In this document: one piece after another, positions 16,173 through 24,321 of the stretch
Layout: each line of letters begins with the position of its first letter
Position numbering within the stretch: the stretch's first letter is position 1
Source of the DNA: Ideonella sp. WA131b
GTDB taxonomy: Bacteria; Pseudomonadota; Gammaproteobacteria; Burkholderiales; Burkholderiaceae_C
Direction: 5' to 3'
DNA: 64,000 bases
Assembly: GCA_023657425.1 (NCBI GenBank)
Contig: JAGTJW010000001.1
Location: 558,001-622,000, forward strand
Notes under the pieces: model-generated
The model's input: the letters and a program-made list of their open reading frames with translations, nothing else
The model's database searches: none
What the model was told of the DNA's origin: nothing
Translations under genes and position numbers: made by a program

Positions 16173-17249
16173 GTGCTCTACAGAGAAAACGGTCAGTTCA
16201 AGACCTCGTACACGAACGACTCGCAGGTCTTCCCGATCACGCAAGACCGCGTCGGCATCACGCTGCTGCTGGCCTTTGCCGTGATCGGCGTGCCGCTGCT
16301 GGCTGACGAGTACGCCTTCCGCGCCATCCTCATCCCCTTCCTCATCCTGTCGCTGGCCGCGCTCGGACTGAACATCCTCGTCGGCTACTGCGGCCAGGTG
16401 TCGCTGGGCACCGGTGCCTTCATGGCGGTGGGCGCCTACGCGGCCTACAACTTCATGGTGCGCATCGATGGCATGCCGCTGCTGGTGGCCATCCTGCTGG
16501 GCGGTGTCTGCGCCATGGTGGTGGGCGTGCTGTTCGGCATTCCCAGCCTGCGCATCAAGGGCCTGTACCTGGCGGTGGCCACGCTGGCGGCGCAGTTCTT
16601 CGTCGACTGGGCCTTCCTGCGCATCTCCTGGTTCACCAACAACTCGTCGTCAGGCTCGGTGTCGGTGAGCGGCCTCAACGTGTTCGGCATCGCCATCGAC
16701 CAGCCGCACGAGAAGTACCTGCTGTGCCTGGGCGTCCTGATCGTCTTTGCCTGGATGGCCAAGAACCTGGTGCGCAGCCACATCGGCCGCGAGTGGATGG
16801 CCATCCGCGACATGGACGTGGCCGCCGCCGTGATCGGCATCCGCCCGGTGTACGCCAAGCTCACCGCGTTTGCCATCAGCAGCTTCTTTGTCGGCGTGGC
16901 CGGCGCGCTGTGGGGCTTCGTGCATCTGGGCTCGTGGGAGCCGGCGGCCTTCAGCATCGACCGCTCGTTCCAGCTGCTGTTCATGATCATCATCGGCGGC
17001 CTCGGCTCCATCATGGGCAGCTTCTTCGGCGCGGCGTTCATCGTCATCCTGCCGATCTTCCTGAACCAGTTTCTGCCCGCGCTCGGGGCTGTCGTCGGCG
17101 TCACCATCAGCACCGCGGCCATCGCGCACGCCGAGCTGATGATCTTCGGCGCGCTGATCGTTTTCTTCCTGATCGTCGAACCGCACGGCCTGGCACGACT
17201 CTGGTCGACCGCCAAGGAAAAGATGCGGCTGTGGCCCTTCCCTCACTGA
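16173..17249 (+). CDS. livM: LivM-type permease subunit
   Basis: 358 aa with about ten membrane helices. Family marks: LNILVGYCGQVSLGTGAFMAVGAYAAY near residues 65-92, LYLAVATLAAQFF, and the cytoplasmic loop with SHIGREWMAIRDMDVAAAVIGI; the C-terminus has LGSIMGSFFGAAFI. GTG start supported by GGAGG at 16163. It forms the channel with LivH. The stop is 22 bp before the binding-protein gene. Confidence 0.92.
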   Translation: MLYRENGQFKTSYTNDSQVFPITQDRVGITLLLAFAVIGVPLLADEYAFRAILIPFLILSLAALGLNILVGYCGQVSLGTGAFMAVGAYAAYNFMVRIDGMPLLVAILLGGVCAMVVGVLFGIPSLRIKGLYLAVATLAAQFFVDWAFLRISWFTNNSSSGSVSVSGLNVFGIAIDQPHEKYLLCLGVLIVFAWMAKNLVRSHIGREWMAIRDMDVAAAVIGIRPVYAKLTAFAISSFFVGVAGALWGFVHLGSWEPAAFSIDRSFQLLFMIIIGGLGSIMGSFFGAAFIVILPIFLNQFLPALGAVVGVTISTAAIAHAELMIFGALIVFFLIVEPHGLARLWSTAKEKMRLWPFPH

Positions 17250-17271
17250 TTGCCAAACGGAGACACACACC

Positions 17272-18597
17272 ATGAAGCTCAAGACCCTGGCCCTGGCCGC
17301 CACGCTGGCCGCTGCCGGCAGTCTGGCACCCCTTGCGTACGCGCAAGAGAAGGTGCAGTTCTTCCCCAGCCTCACCGGCCGCACCGGCCCGGTGGCGCCG
17401 AACGCCACGCCGTTTGCCAACGGCTATGCCGACTACATGAAACTCGTCAACGTGCGCGGCGGCATCAACGGCGTGAAGACGCTGGTCGAAGAGTGCGAAA
17501 CCGCCTACGCCACCGACCGCGGCGTCGAGTGCTACGAGCGCCTGAAGGGCAAACACGGTGGCGCGACGGTGTTCCAGCCGCTGTCGACCGGCATCACCTT
17601 CGCGCTGACCGAGAAAGTGCCCGCCGACAAGATCCCGATGATCACCTCGGGCTACGGCCGCAGCGACAGCCAGGACGGCAGCATCTTCAAGTGGAACTTC
17701 CCGCTCATCGGCCACTACTGGGTGGCCGGCGACACGGTGCTGCAGCACATCGCCAAGCAAGAGGGCGGCTGGGACAAGCTGCGCGGCAAGAAGATCGCCG
17801 TCGTCTACCACGACAGCCCCTTCGGCAAGGAGCTGCTGCCCATCATCGAAGAGCGCCGCAAGATGCACGGCTTCGAGGTCCAGCTGCTGCCGGTGCCGGC
17901 GCCGGGCGTGGAGCAGAAGGCCGTGTGGCTGCAGGTGCGTCAGCAGCGCCCCGACTTTGTGGTGATGCAGACCTGGGGGGTGATGACGGCCACCGCCATC
18001 AAGGAAGCCGTGGCCACGGGCTACCCGCGCGAGAAGATGTTCGGCACCTGGTGGAGCGGCGCCGAACCCGACCTGAAGGACATCGGTGCCGCCGCCAAGG
18101 GCTACAGCGCGGTCATGATGCAGCACGGTGCCGAGCCAGGGGCCGCCGTGGTGAAGGAGATCCTCGACAAGGTGCACGCCAAGGGCCAGGGCACAGGCCC
18201 GAAGGACGAAGTCGGCCAGGTGCTGTACATGCGCGGCGTGGTCGGCGCGATGCTGGCGGTGGAAGGCGTGCGTGCCGCGCAAGAACGCTTCGGCAAGGGC
18301 AAGGTCGTCACCGGCGAGCAGGCACGCTGGGGCTACGAGAACCTCAACCTCACTCAGGCGAAGCTCGACGCACTCGGCTTCAAGGGGGTGATGCGCCCGG
18401 TGTCGACGAGCTGCTTCGACCACATGGGCTCGGCGTGGGCGCGAGTGCACACCTGGGACGGCGCCAAGTTCACCTGGTCATCTGACTGGCTGCAGGCCGA
18501 CGAGCAGATCATCAAGCCGATGGTGCGCAGCTCGGCCGAGCGTTATGCGGCCGAGAAGAAGCTCACCAAGCGCGACCCCAAGGACTGCCAGTCTTGA
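17272..18597 (+). CDS. Periplasmic binding protein of the LivK/HAAT type
   Basis: 441 aa, longer than amino-acid-binding LivK (about 370) and typical for aromatic/fatty-acid clusters. Signal peptide residues 1-24 (cleavage after LAYAQ). The mature protein has the peripla_BP_6 fold: PNATPFANGYADYMKLVNVRGGINGVK at the N-terminus and KIAVVYHDSPFGKELLPIIE in lobe 2. Paired cysteines at about 83 and 94 (EECETAYATDRGVECYERL) probably form a disulfide. AGACAC-rich leader, start ATG 17272. It sits between livM and livF. The ligand is unknown; the neighbouring ligase makes a carboxylic acid likely. Confidence 0.88.
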   Translation: MKLKTLALAATLAAAGSLAPLAYAQEKVQFFPSLTGRTGPVAPNATPFANGYADYMKLVNVRGGINGVKTLVEECETAYATDRGVECYERLKGKHGGATVFQPLSTGITFALTEKVPADKIPMITSGYGRSDSQDGSIFKWNFPLIGHYWVAGDTVLQHIAKQEGGWDKLRGKKIAVVYHDSPFGKELLPIIEERRKMHGFEVQLLPVPAPGVEQKAVWLQVRQQRPDFVVMQTWGVMTATAIKEAVATGYPREKMFGTWWSGAEPDLKDIGAAAKGYSAVMMQHGAEPGAAVVKEILDKVHAKGQGTGPKDEVGQVLYMRGVVGAMLAVEGVRAAQERFGKGKVVTGEQARWGYENLNLTQAKLDALGFKGVMRPVSTSCFDHMGSAWARVHTWDGAKFTWSSDWLQADEQIIKPMVRSSAERYAAEKKLTKRDPKDCQS

Positions 18598-18603
18598 CCC
18601 ACC

Positions 18604-18685
18604 CCCCGGAGCGCCTGACGGCGCTCCCCCCTCAAGGGGGGCGCCGCCAGCGGCCCGGCGAAGCCGGTTCCGCGGCGGCCGCTTG
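18604..18685. repeat. Family C hairpin repeat between binding protein and livF
   Basis: Two hairpins in tandem, AGCGCC-TGAC-GGCGCT near 18609-18624 and CCCCCC-TCAA-GGGGGG at 18626-18641, followed by a GCCAGCGGCCCGGCGAAGCC segment shared with the copy at 48140. It is in a 122-bp gap inside the operon and could attenuate livF or protect the upstream mRNA 3' end. Confidence 0.75.
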
Positions 18686-18719
18686 ATGTCAGACCTTCAC
18701 TTCGTTCGGTCAGCCCGCC

Positions 18720-19529
18720 ATGAGTGCCCACATTCTTCTAAACGTTAACGGCATCGAGGTCATCTACAACCACGTGATCCTCGTGCTCAAGGGCGTTTCG
18801 CTGCGGGTGCCCGAGGGCGGGGTGGTCGCGCTGCTGGGTGGCAACGGCGCCGGCAAGACGACCACGCTGCGCGCGGTGAGCAACCTGCTCGCCGGCGAGC
18901 GGGGCGAGGTCACCAAGGGCTCGATCGAGCTGCGCGGCGAGCGCATCGAGAAGCTCAGCACCGCCGACATGGTGCAGCGCGGCGTGGTGCAGGTCATGGA
19001 GGGGCGGCATTGCTTCGCGCACCTCACGATCGAAGAGAACCTGATGACCGGCGCCTACACCCGCAAGGACGGCAAGGGCGCCGTCAGCGCCACCTTGGAG
19101 AAGGTCTACGACTACTTTCCGCGCCTGAAGACGCGGCGCACCAGCCAGGCCGCCTACACCTCGGGTGGCGAGCAGCAGATGTGCGCCATCGGCCGCGCAC
19201 TGATGGCCAACCCGAAGATGGTGCTGCTCGACGAGCCCAGCATGGGCCTGGCGCCGCAGATCGTGGAAGAGGTGTTCGAGATCGTGAAGGACCTCAACAC
19301 CAAGGAAAGAACCACCTTCCTGCTGGCCGAGCAGAACACCAATATGGCGCTGCGCTACGCCGACTACGGCTACATCCTCGAAAACGGCCGCATCGTGATG
19401 GACGGCGAGGCCAAGTCGCTGCGCGAGAACGAGGACGTCAAGGAGTTCTACCTGGGCATGGGCGGCGGTGACCGCAAGAGCTTCCGCGAGGTGAAGAGCT
19501 ACAAGCGGCGCAAGCGCTGGCTGTCGTGA
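18720..19529 (+). CDS. livF: Branched-chain amino acid-type ABC transporter ATP-binding protein LivF
   Basis: 269 aa. Walker A GGNGAGKTT, VMEGRHCFAHLTIEENL (a LivF-type D-loop region), ABC signature TSGGEQQM (LSGGE-like), Walker B MVLLDEPSMGLAP and switch AEQN, the LivF hallmark. It has a C-terminal extension of about 25 residues (DRKSFREVKSYKRRKRWLS) that is basic and not part of ordinary LivF. Its TGA overlaps the GTG of the next gene (GTGA). It is the second ATPase of the importer with LivG. Confidence 0.92.
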   Translation: MSAHILLNVNGIEVIYNHVILVLKGVSLRVPEGGVVALLGGNGAGKTTTLRAVSNLLAGERGEVTKGSIELRGERIEKLSTADMVQRGVVQVMEGRHCFAHLTIEENLMTGAYTRKDGKGAVSATLEKVYDYFPRLKTRRTSQAAYTSGGEQQMCAIGRALMANPKMVLLDEPSMGLAPQIVEEVFEIVKDLNTKERTTFLLAEQNTNMALRYADYGYILENGRIVMDGEAKSLRENEDVKEFYLGMGGGDRKSFREVKSYKRRKRWLS

Positions 19530-19828
19530 GCGCCGACGACGACTTCGGCTTCGCGCCGCCACCCTTCAACGCCGAGCACACGCTGGCGCAGATGAAGCGC
19601 GCGCTGCGCGACGCGAAGCTGGCCGAACGCGGGCCCGGCTTCGAGCTGCGCGGCCGACGGGTGGCCGAGCTCGCGGTGGTCGACGACGGCATCGAGGCCA
19701 GGCTGGCCCGCCGACTGGCGATGACACCGGAATGGGACCGCCGCGTGCTCAAGAACGCCAACGAGCAACGCCAGTGGCTCGACGACCTGAAGAAACGCCT
19801 GGCCCGCTGGGAATCCGGCGACGACTGA
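19526..19828 (+). CDS. Hypothetical 100-aa protein coupled to livF
   Basis: GTG start overlapping the livF stop. Acidic N-terminus (MSADDDFGFAPPPFNAEHTL), then a mostly helical, charged body (QMKRALRDAKLAERGPGFELRGR, KNANEQRQWLDDLKKRLARW) without membrane segment or known motif. It lies between livF and the PaaK-like gene (23 bp). I do not recognise a family. Translational coupling and clean codon usage make it a real gene. It could be a small partner of the ligase-like protein; that is only a guess from position. Confidence 0.75.
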   Translation: MSADDDFGFAPPPFNAEHTLAQMKRALRDAKLAERGPGFELRGRRVAELAVVDDGIEARLARRLAMTPEWDRRVLKNANEQRQWLDDLKKRLARWESGDD

Positions 19829-19851
19829 GCCCGTGAGGCCAAGAGATTGAC

Positions 19852-21138
19852 GTGAACACAGCCCCCTCCGCCATCGACCCCCTGGCCCTGCGAGACCCCG
19901 CCGAGCGCGAGGCCTCGTTGATGGCCGCGCTGCCGGCGCAGTTGCGCGCTGCCCAGGCCCTGCCGGCGATGGCCGGGCTGCTCGCCGGCATCGACGCCGA
20001 CACACTCACCAGCCGCGCCGCGCTGGCGCGCGTGCCGGTCACGCGCAAGCACACGCTGCTCGAGCGCCAGCAGGCGGCGCGCGAGGCCACTCCCGGCCGC
20101 GTGCACGACCCCTTCGGCGGCTTCAGCGCCATCGGCTGGCGGGCCACCGGCGCCACGCGCCGTGCGCGGCGCGTGTTCCAGTCGCCGGGCCCCATCTATG
20201 AACCTGAGGGCGAGGCCCCCGACCATTGGCACTGCGCGCGCGCCATGCAGGCCGCCGGCTTCGTGGCCGGCGATCTCGTGCACAACAGCTTCAGCTACCA
20301 CCTGACGCCCGGCGCCTGGATCATGGAAAGTGGCGCGCTCGCCCTGGGCTGCACCGTGTTCCCCGGTGGCACCGGCCACACCGAGCTGCAGCTGCAGGCC
20401 ATGCAGCACCTCGAGCCCGACGCCTACGCCGGCACGCCCAGCTTCCTGCGCATCCTGCTGGAGAAGGCGGCCGAGCTGGGCGTGGCGCTGCCGCGGCTGA
20501 GGAAGGCGATGCTCAGCGGCGAGGCCTTCCCGCCCAGCCTGCGCGACTGGCTGGCCGAACGCGGCGTGGCCGGCTACCAGGCCTACGCCACGGCCGAGTT
20601 CGGCGTCATCGCCTACGAGACGGCGGCACGCGAGGGGCTGGTGGTCGACGAGGCCGTGCTGGTGGAGATCGTCCGCCCCGGCACCGACGACCCTGTGTCC
20701 GACGGCGAGGTGGGCGAGGTCGTCGTCACCGCGCTCACGCCCGACTACCCGCTGCTGCGCTTTGGCACCGGCGACCTGTCGGCCGTGCTGCCCGGCCGCT
20801 GCCCCACAGGGCGCACCAACACCCGCATCAAGGGTTGGCTGGGCCGCGCCGACCAGACCGCCAAGGTGCGCGGGATGTTCGTGCACCCCAGCCAGGTGGC
20901 CGAGGTGCTCAAGCGACACCCCGAGCTCGGTCGCGCCCGTCTGGTGGTAGCCGGCGAGATGGCCGCCGACACGATGACGCTGCGCGTGGAGGCGGGCTCG
21001 CGCCCCACCGGACTGGCCGAGGCCGTGGCCACGAGCGTGCGCGAGGTGACCAAACTGCGGGCCGAGATCGAGCTGGTGGAGCCGGGCAGCCTGCCCAACG
21101 ACGGCAAGGTCATCGAAGACGCCCGCAGCTACCGCTGA
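19852..21138 (+). CDS. PaaK-like (phenylacetate-CoA ligase family) protein with degenerate P-loop
   Basis: 428 aa, GTG start. The order of ANL motifs can be followed: where PaaK has the Ser/Thr/Gly P-loop (SSGTTG), this protein reads VFQSPGPIYEPEG; then AGTPSFLRILLEKA, A5-like YATAEFGVIAYE (YGxTE expected), A7 FGTGDLSAVLPG, A8 IKGWLGRADQTAKVRGMFVHP, and a C-terminal Lys in LPNDGKVIED. So most catalytic segments are kept but the phosphate-binding loop is changed. It ends the liv operon, 24 bp after the 100-aa gene. It may be a ligase with an unusual loop, or act with the first ligase; activity cannot be judged from sequence. Confidence 0.8.
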   Translation: MNTAPSAIDPLALRDPAEREASLMAALPAQLRAAQALPAMAGLLAGIDADTLTSRAALARVPVTRKHTLLERQQAAREATPGRVHDPFGGFSAIGWRATGATRRARRVFQSPGPIYEPEGEAPDHWHCARAMQAAGFVAGDLVHNSFSYHLTPGAWIMESGALALGCTVFPGGTGHTELQLQAMQHLEPDAYAGTPSFLRILLEKAAELGVALPRLRKAMLSGEAFPPSLRDWLAERGVAGYQAYATAEFGVIAYETAAREGLVVDEAVLVEIVRPGTDDPVSDGEVGEVVVTALTPDYPLLRFGTGDLSAVLPGRCPTGRTNTRIKGWLGRADQTAKVRGMFVHPSQVAEVLKRHPELGRARLVVAGEMAADTMTLRVEAGSRPTGLAEAVATSVREVTKLRAEIELVEPGSLPNDGKVIEDARSYR

Positions 21139-21291
21139 AGACCGGGCTGGCATCACGCCTGCGCAGCGGCCGGCCGGCAGGCGCTGCTTCACCCCGAGAC
21201 GATCCGGGAGATAGGTAGTTTCCACGCGGCACCGGTGGGCGGCTTGCCTACCATCTGCGCCCAGCATTCCGTCACCTGTGGAGACCAACGC

Positions 21292-22260
21292 ATGAAGAAG
21301 AGCCTCGTTGCCCTGGCCACCGTCGTCATCAGCGGTGCCGCGATGGCCTGGCCCGAAAAGCCCATCACCATCGTCGTGCCCTTCGCCGCCGGAGGCCCCA
21401 CCGACAAGGTGGCGCGCGACTTCGGCGTGGCGGTGCAGAAGCAGATCCCGAACTCGACCGTCATCATCGAGAACGTCGGTGGTGCCGGCGGCACGCTGGG
21501 CGCTGCGCGCGTGGCCAAGGCCGCGCCGGACGGCCACACCTTCCTGCTGCACCACATCGGCATGGCCACCAGCCCGGCCCTGTACCGCAACCTGCCCTAC
21601 AAGACGCTCGACGACTTCGAGTACGTGGGCATGATCAACGAAGTGCCGATGACGCTGGTCGGCCGCAGCACATTGCCGGCGAACAACTACGCCGAGCTCG
21701 TGCGCTGGCTCGAGGCCAACCGCGGCAAGATCAACCTGGCCAACGCCGGCCTGGGCGCTGCCTCGCACCTGTGCGGGCTGCTGTTCCAGCAGGCCGTCAA
21801 GATCGACATGACGACGATCCCCTACAAGGGCACGGGTCCGGCCATGACCGACCTGCTCGGCGGCCAGGTCGACCTGATGTGCGACCAGACCACCAACACC
21901 ACGCAGCAGATCGCGGGCGGCAAGGTCAAGGCCTTCGCGGTGACGACCAGCCGGCGCCTGAGCACCCCGGCCCTGGCCAGCCTGCCCACCCTGGACGAAG
22001 CCGGCCTGAAGGGCTTCAACGTCAGCGTCTGGCACGGCCTTTACGCGCCCAAGGGCACGCCGGCCGCCGTGCTGACGCGTGTGAACACGGCGCTGAAGGC
22101 CGCGATCAAGGACACGGCTTTCGTGTCGAGCATGGAGTCGCTGGGCGCGGTGATCGTCAACGACGCTCGCATCAACCCCGCCGAGCACAAGCGCTTCGTC
22201 GAGACCGAGATCGCCAAGTGGGGCCCGGTGATCCGCGCGGCTGGGGAATACGCGGACTGA
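21292..22260 (+). CDS. Bug-family tripartite tricarboxylate transporter substrate-binding receptor
   Basis: 322 aa. Signal peptide residues 1-18 (MKKSLVALATVVISGAAMAW). Mature start WPEKPITIVVPFAAGGPTDKVARD is the classic Bug N-terminus with the PFAAGGPTD ligand loop; NVGGAGGTLGAARVAKA and YKGTGPAMTDLLGGQVDLM are the other conserved blocks. It binds a carboxylate in the periplasm. No TctAB membrane genes are nearby, typical for the many orphan Bug proteins in Burkholderiales. It lies 153 bp after the PaaK-like gene and has its own terminator, so it may be a separate unit. Confidence 0.92.
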   Translation: MKKSLVALATVVISGAAMAWPEKPITIVVPFAAGGPTDKVARDFGVAVQKQIPNSTVIIENVGGAGGTLGAARVAKAAPDGHTFLLHHIGMATSPALYRNLPYKTLDDFEYVGMINEVPMTLVGRSTLPANNYAELVRWLEANRGKINLANAGLGAASHLCGLLFQQAVKIDMTTIPYKGTGPAMTDLLGGQVDLMCDQTTNTTQQIAGGKVKAFAVTTSRRLSTPALASLPTLDEAGLKGFNVSVWHGLYAPKGTPAAVLTRVNTALKAAIKDTAFVSSMESLGAVIVNDARINPAEHKRFVETEIAKWGPVIRAAGEYAD

Positions 22261-22283
22261 AGGCCGCTGTGCCACAAGAAGAG

Positions 22284-22307
22284 GCCGCCCGACCGGGCGG
22301 CTTTTTT
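22284..22307 (+). terminator. Rho-independent terminator after the Bug receptor gene
   Basis: GCCGCCCG-AC-CGGGCGGC is a perfect 8-bp stem with a tight loop (22284-22301), immediately followed by six T. It starts 24 bp after the stop codon at 22260. This is the clearest intrinsic terminator in the window. Confidence 0.9.
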
Positions 22308-22341
22308 GTCGGCGGTCTTCCTGGCGTCCAGGGCACCGGTG

Positions 22342-22782
22342 TCAGCGCAGCGTGATCGGGATCGTCACCGGCCCGTCGTTCACCAGGTGGACCTGCATGT
22401 CGGCACCGAACTCGCCTGCCTCGACCCGGCCCAGGCGCAGACGGGCCTGGGCCAGCACCGCCTCATAGAGCACGCGGCCCAGGGCCGGCGGCGCGGCACC
22501 GGTGAAGCTGGGCCGGTTGCCGCCGCTGAGGTCGGCAGCCAGCGTGAACTGGCTCACCACGAGCAGCGCGCCGCCGACGTCCTGCACGCTGTGGTTCATC
22601 TTGCCGGCCTCGTCGGCAAAGATGCGCAGCTTCGCGATCTTGTCCACGAGCCTCGCGGCCGTGGCCCCGGTGTCCGCAGGCTCAGCGCACACCAGCACCA
22701 GCAAGCCCGGGCCGATGGCGCCGGTGACGCGGCCGGCCATCTCCACGCGCGCCTCGCGGACGCGCTGCACGAGGGCGATCAT
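22342..22782 (-). CDS. dtd: D-aminoacyl-tRNA deacylase Dtd
   Basis: 146 aa, full family length. Starts [15 protein letters not shown]; catalytic motif region [23 protein letters not shown] and the C-terminal cross-subunit Gly-Pro motif in NDGPVTIPI are present, as are conserved [16 protein letters not shown] residues. It hydrolyses D-amino acids (and glycine from tRNA-Ala) from mischarged tRNA in the cytoplasm. It follows tyrS on the same strand with a 36-bp gap, matching its known role in removing D-Tyr from tRNA-Tyr, the product of its neighbour. Confidence 0.96.
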   Translation of the reverse strand: MIALVQRVREARVEMAGRVTGAIGPGLLVLVCAEPADTGATAARLVDKIAKLRIFADEAGKMNHSVQDVGGALLVVSQFTLAADLSGGNRPSFTGAAPPALGRVLYEAVLAQARLRLGRVEAGEFGADMQVHLVNDGPVTIPITLR

Positions 22783-22818
22783 GCGGCCTGCCTCGGATCG
22801 GCCGACGCGGTCCGCCCC

Positions 22819-24078
22819 TCAGGCGGTCAGCGTGACGCGCGCGAACTTGCGCTTGCCCACCTGCACCACCACCGTGCCGGCGCCGACCTTCAGGCCCTTG
22901 TCGGAGACCGCGCCGCCGTCGATGCGCACGCCGCCCTGCTCGACCATCCGCAGGCCCTCGTTGGTGCTGGGCACCAGCCCGGCCGCCTTGAGCAGCGTGC
23001 CGATGGGCATGGGGGCGCCGGACAGCGCCACCTCGGGCACCTCGTCAGGGATGCCGCCCGCGGCGCGGCGCTGGAAATCCGCCTCGGCGTCGTCGGCCGC
23101 CTTCGCCGAGTGGAAGCGTGCGGTGATCTCCTTGGCGAGCATCACCTTGGCGTCCTTCGGGTTGCGGCCGGCCTCGACCTCGCGCCGGAGCGCCGCGATC
23201 TCGGCCTCGGGGCGGAAGCTCAGCAGCGTGAACCAGCGCCACATCGGCGCGTCGGCGATGCTCAGCACCTTGGCGAACATGGTGTTGGCGTCTTCGGTGA
23301 TGCCGATGTAGTTGTTCTTGCTCTTCGACATCTTCTCGACGCCGTCGAGGCCCTCGAGCAGCGGCATCGTCAGGATGCACTGAGGCTCCTGGCCGTACTC
23401 CTGCTGCAGCGCGCGGCCCACGAGCAGGTTGAACTTTTGGTCGGTGCCGCCGAGCTCGAGATCGCTCTTCAAGGCCACCGAGTCGTAGCCCTGCATCAGC
23501 GGGTACAGCAACTCGTGAATGCTGATCGGCGTGCCAGCCCTGTGGCGCCTGGTGAAGTCGTCACGCTCCAGGAGCCGCGCCAGGGTGTACCGGGCCGAGA
23601 GTTGGATGAGTCCGCGTGTGCCGAGCGCGTCGGACCACTCGCTGTTGTAGCGGATCTCGGTCTTGGCCGGGTCGAGCACCAGGCTCGCCTGCTGATAGTA
23701 GGTGCTGGCGTTGGCCTCGATCTGTTCCCTCGTGAGCGGCGGGCGTGTGGTGTTGCGGCCCGAAGGGTCGCCGATCATCGACGTGAAGTCGCCGATGAGA
23801 AAGATCACCGTATGCCCCAGGTCCTGCAGCTGGCGCATCTTGTTCAGGACCACCGTGTGGCCGATATGGATGTCGGGGGCGGTCGGATCCAGGCCGAGCT
23901 TGATGCGCAGCGGCTGGCCGGTGGCCTCGCTGCGGGCCAGTTTTTTCAGCCAGTCGGCCTCGGGGAGCAGTTCTTCGCAGCCGCGACGCGACACGGCCAG
24001 GGCTTCGCGCGTGCGGTCGGTGACCGGGAAGTCCGGGCCGCTGGCCGGCACACGCGCGGTGGCCTGGGGCTGTGACAT
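22819..24078 (-). CDS. tyrS: Tyrosyl-tRNA synthetase (TyrS, S4-domain type)
   Basis: 419 aa. Class I signature HIGHT in [16 protein letters not shown] (about residue 70), KMSKS in [15 protein letters not shown] (about 240), and a C-terminal S4 RNA-binding domain from about residue 345 ([21 protein letters not shown]). The [15 protein letters not shown] block binds tyrosine and ATP. This is the bacterial TyrZ-like branch rather than the E. coli TyrS branch, judged from the HIGHT form. It is divergent from the M23 peptidase gene and followed by dtd. Start ATG 24078 gives [11 protein letters not shown]. Confidence 0.96.
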   Translation of the reverse strand: MSQPQATARVPASGPDFPVTDRTREALAVSRRGCEELLPEADWLKKLARSEATGQPLRIKLGLDPTAPDIHIGHTVVLNKMRQLQDLGHTVIFLIGDFTSMIGDPSGRNTTRPPLTREQIEANASTYYQQASLVLDPAKTEIRYNSEWSDALGTRGLIQLSARYTLARLLERDDFTRRHRAGTPISIHELLYPLMQGYDSVALKSDLELGGTDQKFNLLVGRALQQEYGQEPQCILTMPLLEGLDGVEKMSKSKNNYIGITEDANTMFAKVLSIADAPMWRWFTLLSFRPEAEIAALRREVEAGRNPKDAKVMLAKEITARFHSAKAADDAEADFQRRAAGGIPDEVPEVALSGAPMPIGTLLKAAGLVPSTNEGLRMVEQGGVRIDGGAVSDKGLKVGAGTVVVQVGKRKFARVTLTA

Positions 24079-24321
24079 GGGATTTCGAAGGGGGATTTCG
24101 TGAAGGGGAGCGAGGGTGCCCGCCGCTATACTCGACGCCCCGGATCACGTGAGGGGTGCAGTCAGCGCAGAGCGCTTCCCGGCGCACCCGCACATTCTAG
24201 TGGACGGGCCCCGCCGGCGCTGCCCTCGTGGCCGTGGCTGGCGCCCTCGAACCCGTCCCCGGCCCGCTCGCGGGCGACCGTGCCCGACAACGCCCGCCAC
24301 ACGCTGCCGTAGCCGCCCGCG

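Noticed and set aside
24127-24132. TATACT as promoter of the M23 gene
   Set aside because: No -35 at 15-19 bp is visible on the plus strand, and the distance to the start is almost 200 bp. Not listed as a feature.
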